Shown here piece by piece: positions 42,888 to 52,930 of a stretch of 64,000 bases of DNA. The first letter of the stretch is position 1; every line of letters begins with the position of its first letter. The stretch comes from Chloroflexota bacterium (lineage in GTDB: Bacteria; Chloroflexota; Dehalococcoidia; JACPQK01): positions 1 through 64,000 of the forward strand of contig JACPQM010000071.1 in assembly GCA_016190505.1 (NCBI GenBank), read 5' to 3'. The notes under the pieces are model-generated. The model did no database searches. It saw nothing but the letters and a program-made list of their open reading frames with translations, and was not told the origin of the DNA. The translations under genes were made by a program, and so were the position numbers.

Positions 42888-44312
42888 TTAGCTAAACAGC
42901 CCCTTTGACGCCGTCTCGATGAACCGTACCAGCGGCCCGGGATACACGCCGATGGCGACAACCGCGAAGGCCAGCACGCCCAGCACGCCGGTCAGCACAA
43001 ACCCCGGGCGGAGCCTGGGGCTGTGGCGCGAGGGATGGATGTACATCTGCTTGATGACCATGAGGTAGTAGTAGAGGGACACCACGCTCATGGCTGCGGC
43101 CAGCCCTACCAGCCACAGCAGGCCTTCCTGTGCCGCCGCAGTGAACAGGTAGAACTTGGTGGTGAAGCCCGCGAAGAACGGCAGCCCGGCCAGCGAGAAC
43201 ATGGCGATGGTCAGCAGCAGGGCCAGGTAGGGTGCCCGCTCGGCAGCGCCGGCGAAGTCCTCGATCTGCTCGTGACCCGTCTCGTTGTAGTAGGCAATCA
43301 CGGCCGTGAAAGCCAGCAGGTTTGTGGCCGCATAGCCCGCCAGGTGCACCAGCACGCCACTCACCGCCTGGGGCGACAGGGCGGCCAGCCCCACCAGCAA
43401 ATAGCCTGCCTGGCCGATGCTGGAGTAGGCCAGCAGTCGCTTGATGTTGGTCTGGGGGATGGCCACCAGGTTGCCCACCGTGATGCTGGCCGCGGCCAGG
43501 GCCACGATCACCCAGCGCCAGACCTCGATGGCGGGCAACAGGCCCTGGGAGAACAGGCGCAGCAGCAGCCCGAACACCGCCGCCTTGGCCGCCACCGATA
43601 GGTATGCCGTGGTAGGCAGGGGCGCCCCTTCGTACACGTCGGGCGCCCACATGTGGAAGGGCACCGCCGCCGCCTTGAACGCGAAGCCCGCGATGAGCAG
43701 CACCAGCCCCAGCAACAGGCCAGGCGACAGCGTCCCGCCCACCGCTCCAGCGATGCCCCGGAAGTAGGTGGTGCCCGTGGCGCCGTAGATGAGGCTAATG
43801 CCGTAGAGCAGCAGCGCCGAGGAGAATGCCCCCAGCAATATGTACTTCACCCCCGCCTCGTTGGAGCGCAAGTCGCGGGTAGCGTAGGCCGACAGCACGT
43901 AGAAGGTGAAGCTCAGCAGCTCCAGGGCGATGTAGGCGGTCAGCAGCTCCCCGGCCGACGTCATCACCGTCATGGCCAGTACCGCCACCACCACCAGTCC
44001 GTAATACTCTCCAGCATGGCCCAGGAACTTCCGCACGTGGTCCTCGGCGGCCAGCAGGATGACGGCCCCCATCACCAGGAACAGGCCCTGGAAGAACAGG
44101 GCGTAGTTGTCTATCAAGAACAGCCCGCCGTAGAGCGCTGCCTCCTGGCCCCGCAAGGAGATAGTGGATAGCACAATGCCCACCAGGCCCAGGGCGCCCA
44201 GGTAGGCTATGTAGCGCCGGCGGGCCGGGGGCAGCACCAGGTCCAGGGCGAGGAGGCCGAAGGCCAGCCCGGCCAGCAGGAACTGGGGCACCAGCAGCTT
44301 GTAGTCCACCAT
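42888..44312 (-). CDS. nuoN: NADH-quinone oxidoreductase subunit N
   Basis: 474 aa, about 14 membrane helices, an antiporter-like proton-pumping subunit of complex I. Key pumping residues lie in the TM5 and TM7 regions (YIALELLSFTFYVLSAY with Glu; AFKAAAVPFHMWAPDVYEG with Lys). Last gene of the nuo operon. Its 3' end is duplicated twice in broken form downstream. Confidence 0.95.
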   Translation of the reverse strand: MVDYKLLVPQFLLAGLAFGLLALDLVLPPARRRYIAYLGALGLVGIVLSTISLRGQEAALYGGLFLIDNYALFFQGLFLVMGAVILLAAEDHVRKFLGHAGEYYGLVVVAVLAMTVMTSAGELLTAYIALELLSFTFYVLSAYATRDLRSNEAGVKYILLGAFSSALLLYGISLIYGATGTTYFRGIAGAVGGTLSPGLLLGLVLLIAGFAFKAAAVPFHMWAPDVYEGAPLPTTAYLSVAAKAAVFGLLLRLFSQGLLPAIEVWRWVIVALAAASITVGNLVAIPQTNIKRLLAYSSIGQAGYLLVGLAALSPQAVSGVLVHLAGYAATNLLAFTAVIAYYNETGHEQIEDFAGAAERAPYLALLLTIAMFSLAGLPFFAGFTTKFYLFTAAAQEGLLWLVGLAAAMSVVSLYYYLMVIKQMYIHPSRHSPRLRPGFVLTGVLGVLAFAVVAIGVYPGPLVRFIETASKGLFS

Positions 44313-44315
44313 GTC

Positions 44316-45791
44316 CTATAGCCTCGTGGCCAGGGCCTGCACCCCGCTGTCAATGGCCCGCATCAGGAACCCGGGGTTCACCCCGACGAAGACGATGGTA
44401 GCCACCAGGACCGCGGCGGCAAAGCCCTCCCGGGGTGTGGCATCCGGCAGCTTCTCCCACTTGGGGTTTAGCGGCCCAAAGAACACCTTGCCCAGCAAGC
44501 GCAGGATGTACACCGCGGTTATGGCGGCCCCGATGATGGCCAGCACGCCCAGCACAGGATAGGTCTGGAACACCCCCACGAAGACCAGGAACTCGGCTAC
44601 GAAGCCGCTCAGCCCGGGCAGTCCCAGCGAGGTGAGTCCCGCCACCACAAAGAAGGCGCTGGTCAGCCCCATGCGCTTGGCCAGCCCCTCGAAGACGGTG
44701 ATGTCCCGGACGTGGGCACGCTCGTAGACGATGCCCACCAGAGCGAAGAAGAGGGCGGTCATAATGCCGTGGGAGAACATCTGGAGCACCGCCCCATCCA
44801 TCCCCACCACCGTAAGGGTGGCCAGCCCCATGAGCACGTAGCCCATGTGGCTCACGCTGGAGTAGCCCACCACGTATTTCAGGTCCTTCTGGGCCATGGC
44901 CGACATGGCGCCATAGACCACGTTGACGGTGCCCAGCACGATCAGCACCGGCGCCCAGGCGTGCGCCCCTTCCGGCAAGAGGCTAATGCCCACCCGCAGC
45001 AGACCATAGGCCCCCAGCTTCATCAGCACCCCAGCGTGTACCATGCTCACCGCGGTGGGCGCGGCCACGTGTCCGTCCGGCGACCAGGTGTGGAACGGCC
45101 ACAGGCCAGCCAGTACACCGAACCCCAACATGAAGAAGGGGAACAGGAAGCGCTGCACCCCCACACTCATCCCCGCCGCCTCCAGGTCCAGCAGGTCGAA
45201 GCTGCCCACTCCCGCCTCGACATACATGGCCAGCAGGCCCACCCACACCAGGACGCTCCCCGCCACCAGCACCAGCGTCAGCTTCAGCGCCCCATACTCC
45301 TTGGTGCGGATGAAGGTGCCAAAGTCGCTGCTGCTCCCCCACACCCCAATCAGCAGGTACATGGGCAGCACCGCCAGCTCGTAGAAGAAGAACAGGAAGA
45401 ACAGGTCGAGGGCCACGAAGGTGCCGAACACCCCGCTGGCCAGGGTGAAGAACAGTATGAAGAAGTCCTTGGGACGCGGCTTCATGTGCCAGGAGATGAT
45501 TACGCCCGTGAACAGCACGATGCCGTTGAGCAGCACCAGCGGCGCTGACACACCGTCCACCCCCAGGTGGAAGGACACGCCTAGCGAGTCCAGCCAGCGG
45601 TACCGCTCCACTAGCTGGTAGCCCCCCAGGTTACTGTCGTAGCTCAGGAAAACGTAGAGCGCCAGGGCCAGCTCCACGATGCCAGCGCCTAGGGCCAGGG
45701 AGCGCAAGGCCCGCAACCGGCCGCTGGGTAGGGCGACCAGAAGGCCCGCCACCAGCACCGGGACCAGCACCAGGACTGACAACACTGGCAA
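44316..45791 (-). CDS. nuoM: NADH-quinone oxidoreductase subunit M
   Basis: 491 aa from TTG at 45791 (GGGAG upstream). Antiporter-like subunit: FFLFFFYELAVLPMYLLIG (pumping Glu), GLWPFHTWSPDGHVAAPTAV and KYVVGYSSVSHMGYVLMG. Three bases from nuoN. Confidence 0.95.
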   Translation of the reverse strand: MPVLSVLVLVPVLVAGLLVALPSGRLRALRSLALGAGIVELALALYVFLSYDSNLGGYQLVERYRWLDSLGVSFHLGVDGVSAPLVLLNGIVLFTGVIISWHMKPRPKDFFILFFTLASGVFGTFVALDLFFLFFFYELAVLPMYLLIGVWGSSSDFGTFIRTKEYGALKLTLVLVAGSVLVWVGLLAMYVEAGVGSFDLLDLEAAGMSVGVQRFLFPFFMLGFGVLAGLWPFHTWSPDGHVAAPTAVSMVHAGVLMKLGAYGLLRVGISLLPEGAHAWAPVLIVLGTVNVVYGAMSAMAQKDLKYVVGYSSVSHMGYVLMGLATLTVVGMDGAVLQMFSHGIMTALFFALVGIVYERAHVRDITVFEGLAKRMGLTSAFFVVAGLTSLGLPGLSGFVAEFLVFVGVFQTYPVLGVLAIIGAAITAVYILRLLGKVFFGPLNPKWEKLPDATPREGFAAAVLVATIVFVGVNPGFLMRAIDSGVQALATRL

Positions 45792-45801
45792 AGCCTGCTC
45801 C

Positions 45802-47646
45802 CTACCTCAGCAATGTGACCATCAGACCCAGGACCACGATGGCCCCGGCCATTACCAGGCCGTAGTTGTAGACCCGGCCCGTCTCGTGGTAGCGCAGCCG
45901 CTTGCCAACCCGGGCCACGATCCCGCCGCTGCCGTTCACGCCACCGTCGTTGACCACCGTGCGGTCGAACAAAGCCACCATGCCCGCGAACACCAGGACC
46001 ACCCGGTCTATGGTCCACTGGTAGAGATCATCCATATAGTACTTGCGCCGGGCCAGGCGGGCGACCGGCTCCAGCGCCCGGGCCACCCTCCAACCCCTCT
46101 GGTAGATGCCCCAGGCGATGACGAAGCCCGCGGCCACGATGACCATCGAGGCGATGATCAGCCACCACAGCGGATGGAACGCCTCGCCTTCCTCCCAGAA
46201 CAGGAACTGGCCCAGGCCCTCGCCCGTGCCGGGCAGGTAGAAGGCAGCCGCCCCCGAAGTAACAGCCAGGTAGGCCAGGGCTACCAGGGGCACGACCATT
46301 TGCCAGGGCGACTCGTGGGCATGCACCCCCGACTCCCGACTCCGGTCGGGACCGAAAAAGACGACGAACACCAGCCGGGCCATGTACAGGGCGCTGAGAA
46401 GGGCCAGCACCAGGGTCAGGCCCAGGACGACAGGCCCTTGATTGTGATAGACGGCGGCCAGCACCTCGTCCTTGCTGAAGAACCCGCCCAGGGGAGGCAC
46501 CCCCGCCAGGCTCAACGCCCCCAGGATGAATAGCGTGGAGGTCAGGGGCATCTTGCGCCACAGCCCTCCCATGTCCTTGATGTCCGTCAGCCCGGTGCCG
46601 TGGGCGATGCTGCCCGCCCCCAGGAAAAGCAGGGCCTTGGCGAAAGCGTGGGTCATCAGGTGGTACATCCCGCCGGTGAACCCGATGGAGCCCAGGGCCA
46701 GCATCATGAACCCCAGATGGCTTATGGTGGAGTAGGCCAGCACCTGCTTGAGGTTGGTCATCACCAGGGCCATGGTCGCCGTGAGCAGGGCGGTGAGCAG
46801 GCCCAGCCAGCCCACCACCTCCAGCGCCCCGGGCGCCGCCTCGAATATGGGGAACGCCCGGGCCACCAGATACACGCCGGCTACCACCATGGTGGCAGCG
46901 TGGATCAGGGCGCTCACCGGAGTGGGCCCCTCCATGGCGTCGGGAAGCCATACGTGGAGGGGGAACTGGGCGCTCTTGCCCATGGCCCCAGCGAACAGCA
47001 GCAACGCGGCCACCGTCAGCGTCCCCGATGAAATCTGGCCGCTCTCTGCGGCCTGGATGACGGTCCCTATGTCAAAAGAGCCAGTAGCCTTGAACAGCAC
47101 CAGTATGCCGATAAGCAGGCCCACATCGCCGATCCTGGTGGTGACGAAGGCCTTCTTGGCTGCCTCGGCGGCGGAGCGTTTCTCGAACCAGAACCCGATA
47201 AGCAGGTAGGAGCACAGCCCCACCAGCTCCCAGGTAACGTACAGCAGCAGGAAGTTGTCCGAGAGCACCAGCCCCAGCATGGACGCGGCGAACAGCGACT
47301 GGACAGCGAAGTACCAGGAGAAGCGGGGCTCGTGCTCCATGTACTTCAGGGAGTAGACCTGTACCCCCAGGGCCACCACGCTCACAATACCCAGCATGTA
47401 GACGCTGAGCGGGTCAATGATCATGCCCAGGGCCAGGCGGGTGCCGCCGCTATTGAACCAGGTAATGGAGAAGTGGTCTGCCTGGCGCCTCAGGAAGTCC
47501 GCCCCTACGAGCCAGAACAGCACGAAGCTCAGCCCGATGGCTGCAATCGAAATGTAAGCCCCCCGGCCCGGCAGCCACTTGCCCCGCAAGGCCACCAGCG
47601 GGAAAGCCGCCAGGGGCGCCGCCGCCGCGATCCAGGCCCACTCCAT
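45802..47646 (-). CDS. nuoL: NADH-quinone oxidoreductase subunit L
   Basis: 614 aa. Largest antiporter-like subunit with the long lateral helix at the C-terminal end. Landmarks: LLYVTWELVGLCSYLLIGFW, GAMGKSAQFPLHVWLPDAME, and VLAYSTISHLGFMMLALG. A TCCCGAC-N4-GTCGGGA palindrome (46334-46351) lies inside the gene within FFGPDRSRESGVHAHES, in a region variable among relatives. Confidence 0.95.
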   Translation of the reverse strand: MEWAWIAAAAPLAAFPLVALRGKWLPGRGAYISIAAIGLSFVLFWLVGADFLRRQADHFSITWFNSGGTRLALGMIIDPLSVYMLGIVSVVALGVQVYSLKYMEHEPRFSWYFAVQSLFAASMLGLVLSDNFLLLYVTWELVGLCSYLLIGFWFEKRSAAEAAKKAFVTTRIGDVGLLIGILVLFKATGSFDIGTVIQAAESGQISSGTLTVAALLLFAGAMGKSAQFPLHVWLPDAMEGPTPVSALIHAATMVVAGVYLVARAFPIFEAAPGALEVVGWLGLLTALLTATMALVMTNLKQVLAYSTISHLGFMMLALGSIGFTGGMYHLMTHAFAKALLFLGAGSIAHGTGLTDIKDMGGLWRKMPLTSTLFILGALSLAGVPPLGGFFSKDEVLAAVYHNQGPVVLGLTLVLALLSALYMARLVFVVFFGPDRSRESGVHAHESPWQMVVPLVALAYLAVTSGAAAFYLPGTGEGLGQFLFWEEGEAFHPLWWLIIASMVIVAAGFVIAWGIYQRGWRVARALEPVARLARRKYYMDDLYQWTIDRVVLVFAGMVALFDRTVVNDGGVNGSGGIVARVGKRLRYHETGRVYNYGLVMAGAIVVLGLMVTLLR

Positions 47647-47653
47647 CACGCTC

Positions 47654-47962
47654 TCACCATTTCAGCAGGTCTATTTCGTCCACGTTCACCGTGGCCCGGT
47701 TCCGGTAGAGCCGGATGATGATGGCCAGGGCCAGCCCCACCTCGGCGGCGGCCACCGTGATCACGAAGACGGCGAACACCAGGCCGGTGAACTCCCCTGG
47801 CGCCAGGTAGCGCGAGAAGGCCACCAGGTTGATGTTGACGGCGTTAAGCATAAGCTCGATGGACATCAGGATGAGCACCGCATTGCGCCGGGCCAGCACC
47901 CCGTACATGCCGATGGAGAACAGCAGCGCGCTCACCGCCAGGTAGGCGGAGACCGGGATCAC
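47654..47962 (-). CDS. nuoK: NADH-quinone oxidoreductase subunit K
   Basis: 102 aa from GTG at 47962 (GAGGCGAGGA upstream), overlapping nuoJ by 4 nt. Three membrane helices; conserved glutamates in LILMSIELMLNAVN and TVAAAEVGLALAII. Confidence 0.93.
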   Translation of the reverse strand: MIPVSAYLAVSALLFSIGMYGVLARRNAVLILMSIELMLNAVNINLVAFSRYLAPGEFTGLVFAVFVITVAAAEVGLALAIIIRLYRNRATVNVDEIDLLKW

Positions 47963-48453
47963 TCCTCGCCTCCGGGACGGGAGATGACCACTGCCCCGAT
48001 CAGGGCCACCAGCAGCACCACCGACGCCAGCTCGAAGGGTATGGCCCACTGGCGGAACAGGCTGGCCCCCCACTGCGGGAACCCCACCGGCCCGCCACCC
48101 GGCTGCTGCACTGGCCACTGCGTGCTCAAGACCACACCCAGCAGCAGCCCAACGGTGGCCAGCGCGGCCACTATGGCCAGCGGCCTCTGCGGGTTGTCCA
48201 GCGATGCGGCCGTCCCCCGGATTCGAGTGAGCATCAGGGCGAAGAGCAGCACTAGCACGATGGCCCCGCCATACAGCAGCACCTGGACCAGCGCCAGGAA
48301 CTCCGCGAAGAGCATCAGGAACAGCCCAGCTACGGCGATGAGCGTCACCAGCAGGAACAGGGCAGCGTGTACCACGTTGCGGGAGGTCACCGTACCCAGG
48401 GCGCCGGCCACCGTGGCCCCGGCCAGCACGCCGAAGCCCAGCCAGACGGCCAT
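47959..48453 (-). CDS. nuoJ: NADH-quinone oxidoreductase subunit J
   Basis: 164 aa from ATG at 48453. Five membrane helices; conserved segment EFLALVQVLLYGGAIVLVL with the pi-bulge Tyr-Gly. Overlaps nuoI by one base and nuoK by four. Confidence 0.92.
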   Translation of the reverse strand: MAVWLGFGVLAGATVAGALGTVTSRNVVHAALFLLVTLIAVAGLFLMLFAEFLALVQVLLYGGAIVLVLLFALMLTRIRGTAASLDNPQRPLAIVAALATVGLLLGVVLSTQWPVQQPGGGPVGFPQWGASLFRQWAIPFELASVVLLVALIGAVVISRPGGEE

Positions 48454-48890
48454 CACTGGCCCGCCACCCTCCGGGCCTCTGCTTCGGCCACCAGGTCCCT
48501 CACCAGGCCACGCCGGCTGGTAGAGGGCGGGCACCACTCCCTGGTCATCTCTATCCCACCCCAGTTGCACACCTCCACACACACGGCGCACTCTGAGCAC
48601 ATGCCGAGGTCAATCAGGAACTTGTCCACTATCTTCTTTTTCGTGCTCTTCCCGGCAGCGAAGTTTGGGTTGTCCTTGAGCGTCACCGTCAGGGCCTGGT
48701 TCAGACAGTGCCGGGCGCAGATGCCGCAACCGATGCAGCGTATCTCGTCCGCCTCGGGATCGCCCAGCAAGCGGGGGAAGCCGCGGCGGCGGGGGGACAC
48801 CGGCAGTTGCTCATCGGGGTACTGCACCGTCACCGGGTGACGGAGCATGGTCTTGAAGGTTGTGCCCAGTCCGCGCAGCATGCCAATCAT
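48453..48890 (-). CDS. nuoI: NADH-quinone oxidoreductase subunit I
   Basis: 145 aa, two [4Fe-4S] clusters: CIGCGICARHC and CSECAVCVEVC. This subunit carries clusters N6a and N6b and hands electrons to NuoB. The last Cys of each group is not followed by the usual Pro. Overlaps nuoH by four bases. Confidence 0.93.
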   Translation of the reverse strand: MIGMLRGLGTTFKTMLRHPVTVQYPDEQLPVSPRRRGFPRLLGDPEADEIRCIGCGICARHCLNQALTVTLKDNPNFAAGKSTKKKIVDKFLIDLGMCSECAVCVEVCNWGGIEMTREWCPPSTSRRGLVRDLVAEAEARRVAGQ

Positions 48891-49981
48891 GCTCTACTCT
48901 CCACTTTCGGCAGGCCCCCCCTGTCCGCGGTCCGCGTCCTCGCCGGCGCCCGGCCCGACCAGTGACGGTAAAGGGGGACCAGCGCTATTCCCGCCATGGC
49001 CAGCGAGGCCAGCGAAAGCGTCCAGCCCGGCATCTGGTAGTACAGGTAAAAGGCAATTACCAGGATATTGGCGAAGGCCAGAGGAACCAGGTAACGCCAG
49101 GCCAGGGCCATGAGCTGGTCTATGCGTAGCCGGGGCAGAGTGGCCCGCAGCCAGATGATGAACAGCACAAAGGCGTAGGTCTTGGTCAGCAACCAGACGA
49201 CGTCCGGCAGCAACGGACCCTTCCAGCCACCCAGAAAGAGCAGGGCGGCCAGGGCCGAGATAGCGAACAGGTTGACATACTCCGCCATGAAGAACATCGC
49301 CCAGCGGATGCCGCTGTACTCCACGAAAGGCCCGCCCACGATCTCGGTGTCCGCGTGGTAGATGTCGAAGGGGTTGCGCGCCAGCTCGGCCAGGCCCGCT
49401 ATCAGGAACAAGGCGAAGCTCAAGGGCTGCAACAGAAGGTAGGGCCAGGGGCTTTGCTGTTCCACGATGTCGCCCAGGCTCAGGGACTGGGCCAGCATCA
49501 CCACACCCAGCAGGGCCAGCACCAGGGGCAGCTCGTAGCTGATCATCTGGGCCGCGGTCCGGGCCGCCCCCAGCAGGGCGTACTTGTTGTTGGAGCTCCA
49601 GCCCGCCATGACCATTCCCACCACGCTCACCCCAGATATAGCCACGATGTAGAACACCCCCAGGCGCATGTCCTGGACCACCAAGCCGCCAGCCAGGGGT
49701 ATGGTCACCCACACCATGAGAGCGGGCAGGACGGCCACTACCGGGCCCAGGTGGTATACCCACCTGTCGGCACCGTCGGGCCGCAGGCCCTCCTTGAGCA
49801 CCAGCTTGAGGGCATCGGCCACGGACTGGAGAACGCCGAAGGGCGCGGTGCGCATGGGGCCCATGCGCATCTGGATGCGTCCGAGGACTTTGCGCTCCAG
49901 CCAGATAAGAAAGAGCACGGTGAACACGAGGAAACCAAGCACCGCCACCGTGCGCAGGGCCAGGTCCAGCACCCAGCTCAC
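48887..49981 (-). CDS. nuoH: NADH-quinone oxidoreductase subunit H
   Basis: 364 aa from GTG at 49981, overlapping nuoD by four bases. Eight membrane helices. Quinone-chamber motifs LIWLERKVLGRIQMRMGPMR, AELARNPFDIYHADTEIVGG and VEYSGIRWAMFFMAEY are present. Confidence 0.95.
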   Translation of the reverse strand: MSWVLDLALRTVAVLGFLVFTVLFLIWLERKVLGRIQMRMGPMRTAPFGVLQSVADALKLVLKEGLRPDGADRWVYHLGPVVAVLPALMVWVTIPLAGGLVVQDMRLGVFYIVAISGVSVVGMVMAGWSSNNKYALLGAARTAAQMISYELPLVLALLGVVMLAQSLSLGDIVEQQSPWPYLLLQPLSFALFLIAGLAELARNPFDIYHADTEIVGGPFVEYSGIRWAMFFMAEYVNLFAISALAALLFLGGWKGPLLPDVVWLLTKTYAFVLFIIWLRATLPRLRIDQLMALAWRYLVPLAFANILVIAFYLYYQMPGWTLSLASLAMAGIALVPLYRHWSGRAPARTRTADRGGLPKVESRA

Positions 49982-51084
49982 CGGTCCACCTCGCCCAGCA
50001 CGATGTCCAGGGAACCCAGCACCATGACACAATCGGCGATGTAGCACCCCACCAGCAGGCGTTCCAGGGCCATGAGGTTGCAGAAGGAGGGCGCCCTTAC
50101 CTTGAGCCGGTAGGGCTTGTCACCGCCCTGGCTTACCAGGTACACCCCGAAGTCGCCCCGCGGGTTCTCCGCGCGGACATACACCTCGCCCGGGGGCGGG
50201 CGCAGGGCCTTGGGCATCTCGGCCATGACCGGCCCTTCAGGCATCTTCTCCAGGCACTGCTCCACCATGCGTGCCGACTGGCGCATCTCCTCGAGGCGAA
50301 TGCAATAGCGGTCCCAGGCGTCGCCGTTCTGGCCCAGGGGCACGTCGAAATCAAGCTCCGAGTAGATGGAGTAAGGCTCGGTCCGGCGCACGTCCTCAGC
50401 CAGGCCACAGGCCCGCAAGTTGGGGCCGCTCAGCCCATAGGCTATGGCCTCGGCGGCGGAGATCCGGGCCAGGCCGCGGGTGCGGGCCAGCAGCACCTCG
50501 TTCCGGGTAAGCAGGCTGTCGCACTCCTCGATACCTTCGCGCAGCCGGGGCAGCAGCCTGGCTACCCGGTCACGGAAGTCCTCGGGCACGTCGTCCTTGA
50601 GGCCGCCCACCCGGATGTAGTTGGGCATCATGCGCACGCCACTGACCGATTCGAGGACCTGCTGGACCTCCTCCCGCAATCGGAAGGCATAGATGAAGGG
50701 GGTGGTCACGCCGGCGTCACCGCCGAAGGAGCCGTAGAACATCATGTGGCTGTTGATGCGGGTAAGCTCACACAGGATTGTCCGGATGAACTCCGCCCGC
50801 CGGGGAGGCTGGATGCCCATGAGCTTCTCCAGGGCCAGCGCCAACCCAAGCTCGTTGTTGTAGTCGGCCAGATAGTCCATGCGGTCGAAAAGGGGGACAA
50901 TCTGGCGATAGGTCAGGTTCTCGCACAGCTTCTCCACGCCACGATGGAGATAGCCGATCACGGGCTCCGCCGCCACCACGCGCTCGCCATCTACCGTCAG
51001 CACCATGCGGAACACGCCGTGCGTGCTGGGGTGCTGCGGCCCCATGTTCACCATCATGTCCACCGTGTCCAGCCGCTCGATCAT
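49978..51084 (-). CDS. nuoD: NADH-quinone oxidoreductase subunit D (49-kDa)
   Basis: 368 aa. MGPQHPSTHGVFRMVL near the start carries the quinone-site His; DRMDYLADYNNE and the C-terminal DIVLGEVDR are typical. Related to the NiFe hydrogenase large subunit without metal. Directly followed by nuoH: the nuoEFG genes that usually sit here are absent. Confidence 0.95.
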   Translation of the reverse strand: MIERLDTVDMMVNMGPQHPSTHGVFRMVLTVDGERVVAAEPVIGYLHRGVEKLCENLTYRQIVPLFDRMDYLADYNNELGLALALEKLMGIQPPRRAEFIRTILCELTRINSHMMFYGSFGGDAGVTTPFIYAFRLREEVQQVLESVSGVRMMPNYIRVGGLKDDVPEDFRDRVARLLPRLREGIEECDSLLTRNEVLLARTRGLARISAAEAIAYGLSGPNLRACGLAEDVRRTEPYSIYSELDFDVPLGQNGDAWDRYCIRLEEMRQSARMVEQCLEKMPEGPVMAEMPKALRPPPGEVYVRAENPRGDFGVYLVSQGGDKPYRLKVRAPSFCNLMALERLLVGCYIADCVMVLGSLDIVLGEVDR

Positions 51085-51563
51085 CCCCTATCCTCCAGGC
51101 CGGACACGGGGTAGCTCTTGAGCAGGGGGTGTCCGGGGAACCCTTCCCATAGCAGCAGTGGCGTGAGCTTGGGATGCCCTTCGAAGGTCACCCCGAACAG
51201 GTCGCGGGCCTCCCGCTCGTGCCAGTTGGCGCCGGGCCATATCGAGGTTACCGAGGCGATGGCAGGCATATCAGCGGGCAGCGCCGCCTTTATCACCATC
51301 TTGTGGCGGTGTCTGGTGGAGTAGAGGTGGTAGACCACCTGGCGGCGTTCACCCAGGTCCACCACGGAGAGACAACGCAGGTAATCAAAGGCGAGGTCCG
51401 CATCGTCCCGGGCGAGCTGGCAGGCAGCCTTGACCGCCTGAGGGGGGAGGCTCACTACCAGCTCGTCAAAGATGAATTCGGATTGAGGGTGGAACTGGGC
51501 CAGGACCTTGTCCACCGCCGCTGCCAGGGCCTGTTGCCTATCCCCTGGCTCCCTGACGTCCAT
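51081..51563 (-). CDS. nuoC: NADH-quinone oxidoreductase subunit C (30-kDa)
   Basis: 160 aa. [11 protein letters not shown]-like start region and the signature [20 protein letters not shown] with [16 protein letters not shown]. Overlaps nuoB by 26 nt and nuoD by four. Confidence 0.93.
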   Translation of the reverse strand: MDVREPGDRQQALAAAVDKVLAQFHPQSEFIFDELVVSLPPQAVKAACQLARDDADLAFDYLRCLSVVDLGERRQVVYHLYSTRHRHKMVIKAALPADMPAIASVTSIWPGANWHEREARDLFGVTFEGHPKLTPLLLWEGFPGHPLLKSYPVSGLEDRG

Positions 51564-52134
51564 TACCCCTCGCTCGTTCCATAATCAAGTCTTGCAGGCG
51601 CATATAGGCATCCATCAGGGCCTCGGGCCTCGGCGGGCACCCGGGCACGTACACATCCACCGGGATGACCTTGTCCACACCTCGGACCACTGCGTAGCTC
51701 TTGGCGAACGGGCCTCCGGAGATGGCGCAGGCCCCCATGGCGATCACCCACTTGGGCTCGGGCATCTGCTCGTAGAGCAGCTTCACCGTGGGCGCCATCT
51801 TCTTGACCACGGTCCCGGCCACGATCATCACGTCGCACTGGCGCGGCGACGGCCACATCACAATGCCGAAGCGGTCCAGGTCATGGTGGGCCATGTGGGT
51901 GCTGATCATCTCGATGGCGCAGCAAGCCAGGCCAAACTGCAACGGCCATAGAGAGGACTTCCGAGCCAGGCCAAAGAGCGTGTCTGCCCGCGTGGTAATA
52001 ACCTTGGGCAACATCCTCTGGTACAGCGGCCTGACCAGTACACCCTCCAGCCCATCGCCCCGGTCTGGGGTGGCCAGGTCGGGAGGCAGATGGTTCGGGA
52101 CCACGTGGGGACGAGGCTCGCTGTTTACTGCCAC
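51538..52134 (-). CDS. nuoB: NADH-quinone oxidoreductase subunit B
   Basis: 198 aa, GTG start. Ligands of cluster N2: the double Cys in GLACCAIEM, Cys in [11 protein letters not shown] and Cys in [12 protein letters not shown]. Overlaps nuoA by ten bases. Confidence 0.95.
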   Translation of the reverse strand: MAVNSEPRPHVVPNHLPPDLATPDRGDGLEGVLVRPLYQRMLPKVITTRADTLFGLARKSSLWPLQFGLACCAIEMISTHMAHHDLDRFGIVMWPSPRQCDVMIVAGTVVKKMAPTVKLLYEQMPEPKWVIAMGACAISGGPFAKSYAVVRGVDKVIPVDVYVPGCPPRPEALMDAYMRLQDLIMERARGNGRQGARG

Positions 52135-52490
52135 TTGAGGGCCCCCTTCTTCAAGCCATACACCAGGGCAAAGGCCAGCACGCCGATGAAGAGCACCATC
52201 TCGAAGAAGACGGCCGGCCCAGCGCCCAGGAACACCAGCGCCCAGGGGAAGAGGAAGACAAGCTCTACATCGAAAATCAGAAAGAAGATAGCAAAGAGAT
52301 AGTAGCGGAGATGGAGCTGGTCCCAGAACTTACCTTGCGGGAGCATGCCGCACTCGTAGGGAGTGGCCTTCTGCGCGGAAGGCCGGCGCGGCGAAAGAAT
52401 ATGTGAAAGGAAGAACGATAGAAATACTACCCCTAGACCTGCAACCCCGGCGATTGCGACTGCCGCGTAGTCCAGGGTGTAGTCAGACAA
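52125..52490 (-). CDS. nuoA: NADH-quinone oxidoreductase subunit A
   Basis: 121 aa, TTG start with GGGGGTGA about 9 nt upstream. Three membrane helices; YECGMLPQG loop and [15 protein letters not shown] are diagnostic. First gene of the operon. Confidence 0.93.
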   Translation of the reverse strand: MSDYTLDYAAVAIAGVAGLGVVFLSFFLSHILSPRRPSAQKATPYECGMLPQGKFWDQLHLRYYLFAIFFLIFDVELVFLFPWALVFLGAGPAVFFEMVLFIGVLAFALVYGLKKGALKWQ

Positions 52491-52629
52491 CTAGTCCATT
52501 CACCCCCTGTCCAACCCTACCCAGTGCTCGGGACGCCATCCATCGTACAACCAGACGGCCCAAGAAGGCCAAAGGTTAGCTTAGCCCAGCGCCCCTGTCC
52601 TTGTCAAGGACGCGAACGAAGTCCGCGAC

Positions 52630-52655
52630 AACTATAATCACACGTTATTATAGTT
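52630..52655. promoter_or_regulatory. AT-rich inverted repeat upstream of nuoA
   Basis: AACTATAAT-N8-ATTATAGTT, perfect 9-nt arms, each containing TATAAT on one strand. About 140 nt upstream of nuoA. It may be an operator or a two-way promoter element; it stands out in this GC-rich region. Confidence 0.45.
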
Positions 52656-52930
52656 TCTCCGACACAATCAGCACCAAGTCCCGCCTAGCAACCGGCTAGC
52701 CCCTATGGGAACAGGACCCGCTTGGACGCTCGCCTGCCACCCGACCGCGGCACGCCGCTGGCGGGCCGGCTACGGGGCAACCAGGAAAGATGGACGCAGC
52801 CAAGATCCACCATCGAATTGCGCCCAGAAAAGGGATACCAGGTGTAGGGTGGGTCAAGCGCAGATGGGTTTTGGGTGGTTTGGGTTCCTGCGCTGACCCA
52901 CCAGAGCGGTACCACAGCGGTCACGGCGAC

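Noticed and set aside
42728-42961. Small frame across the nuoN 3' end
   Set aside because: It is an off-frame reading overlapping nuoN, with no family likeness.
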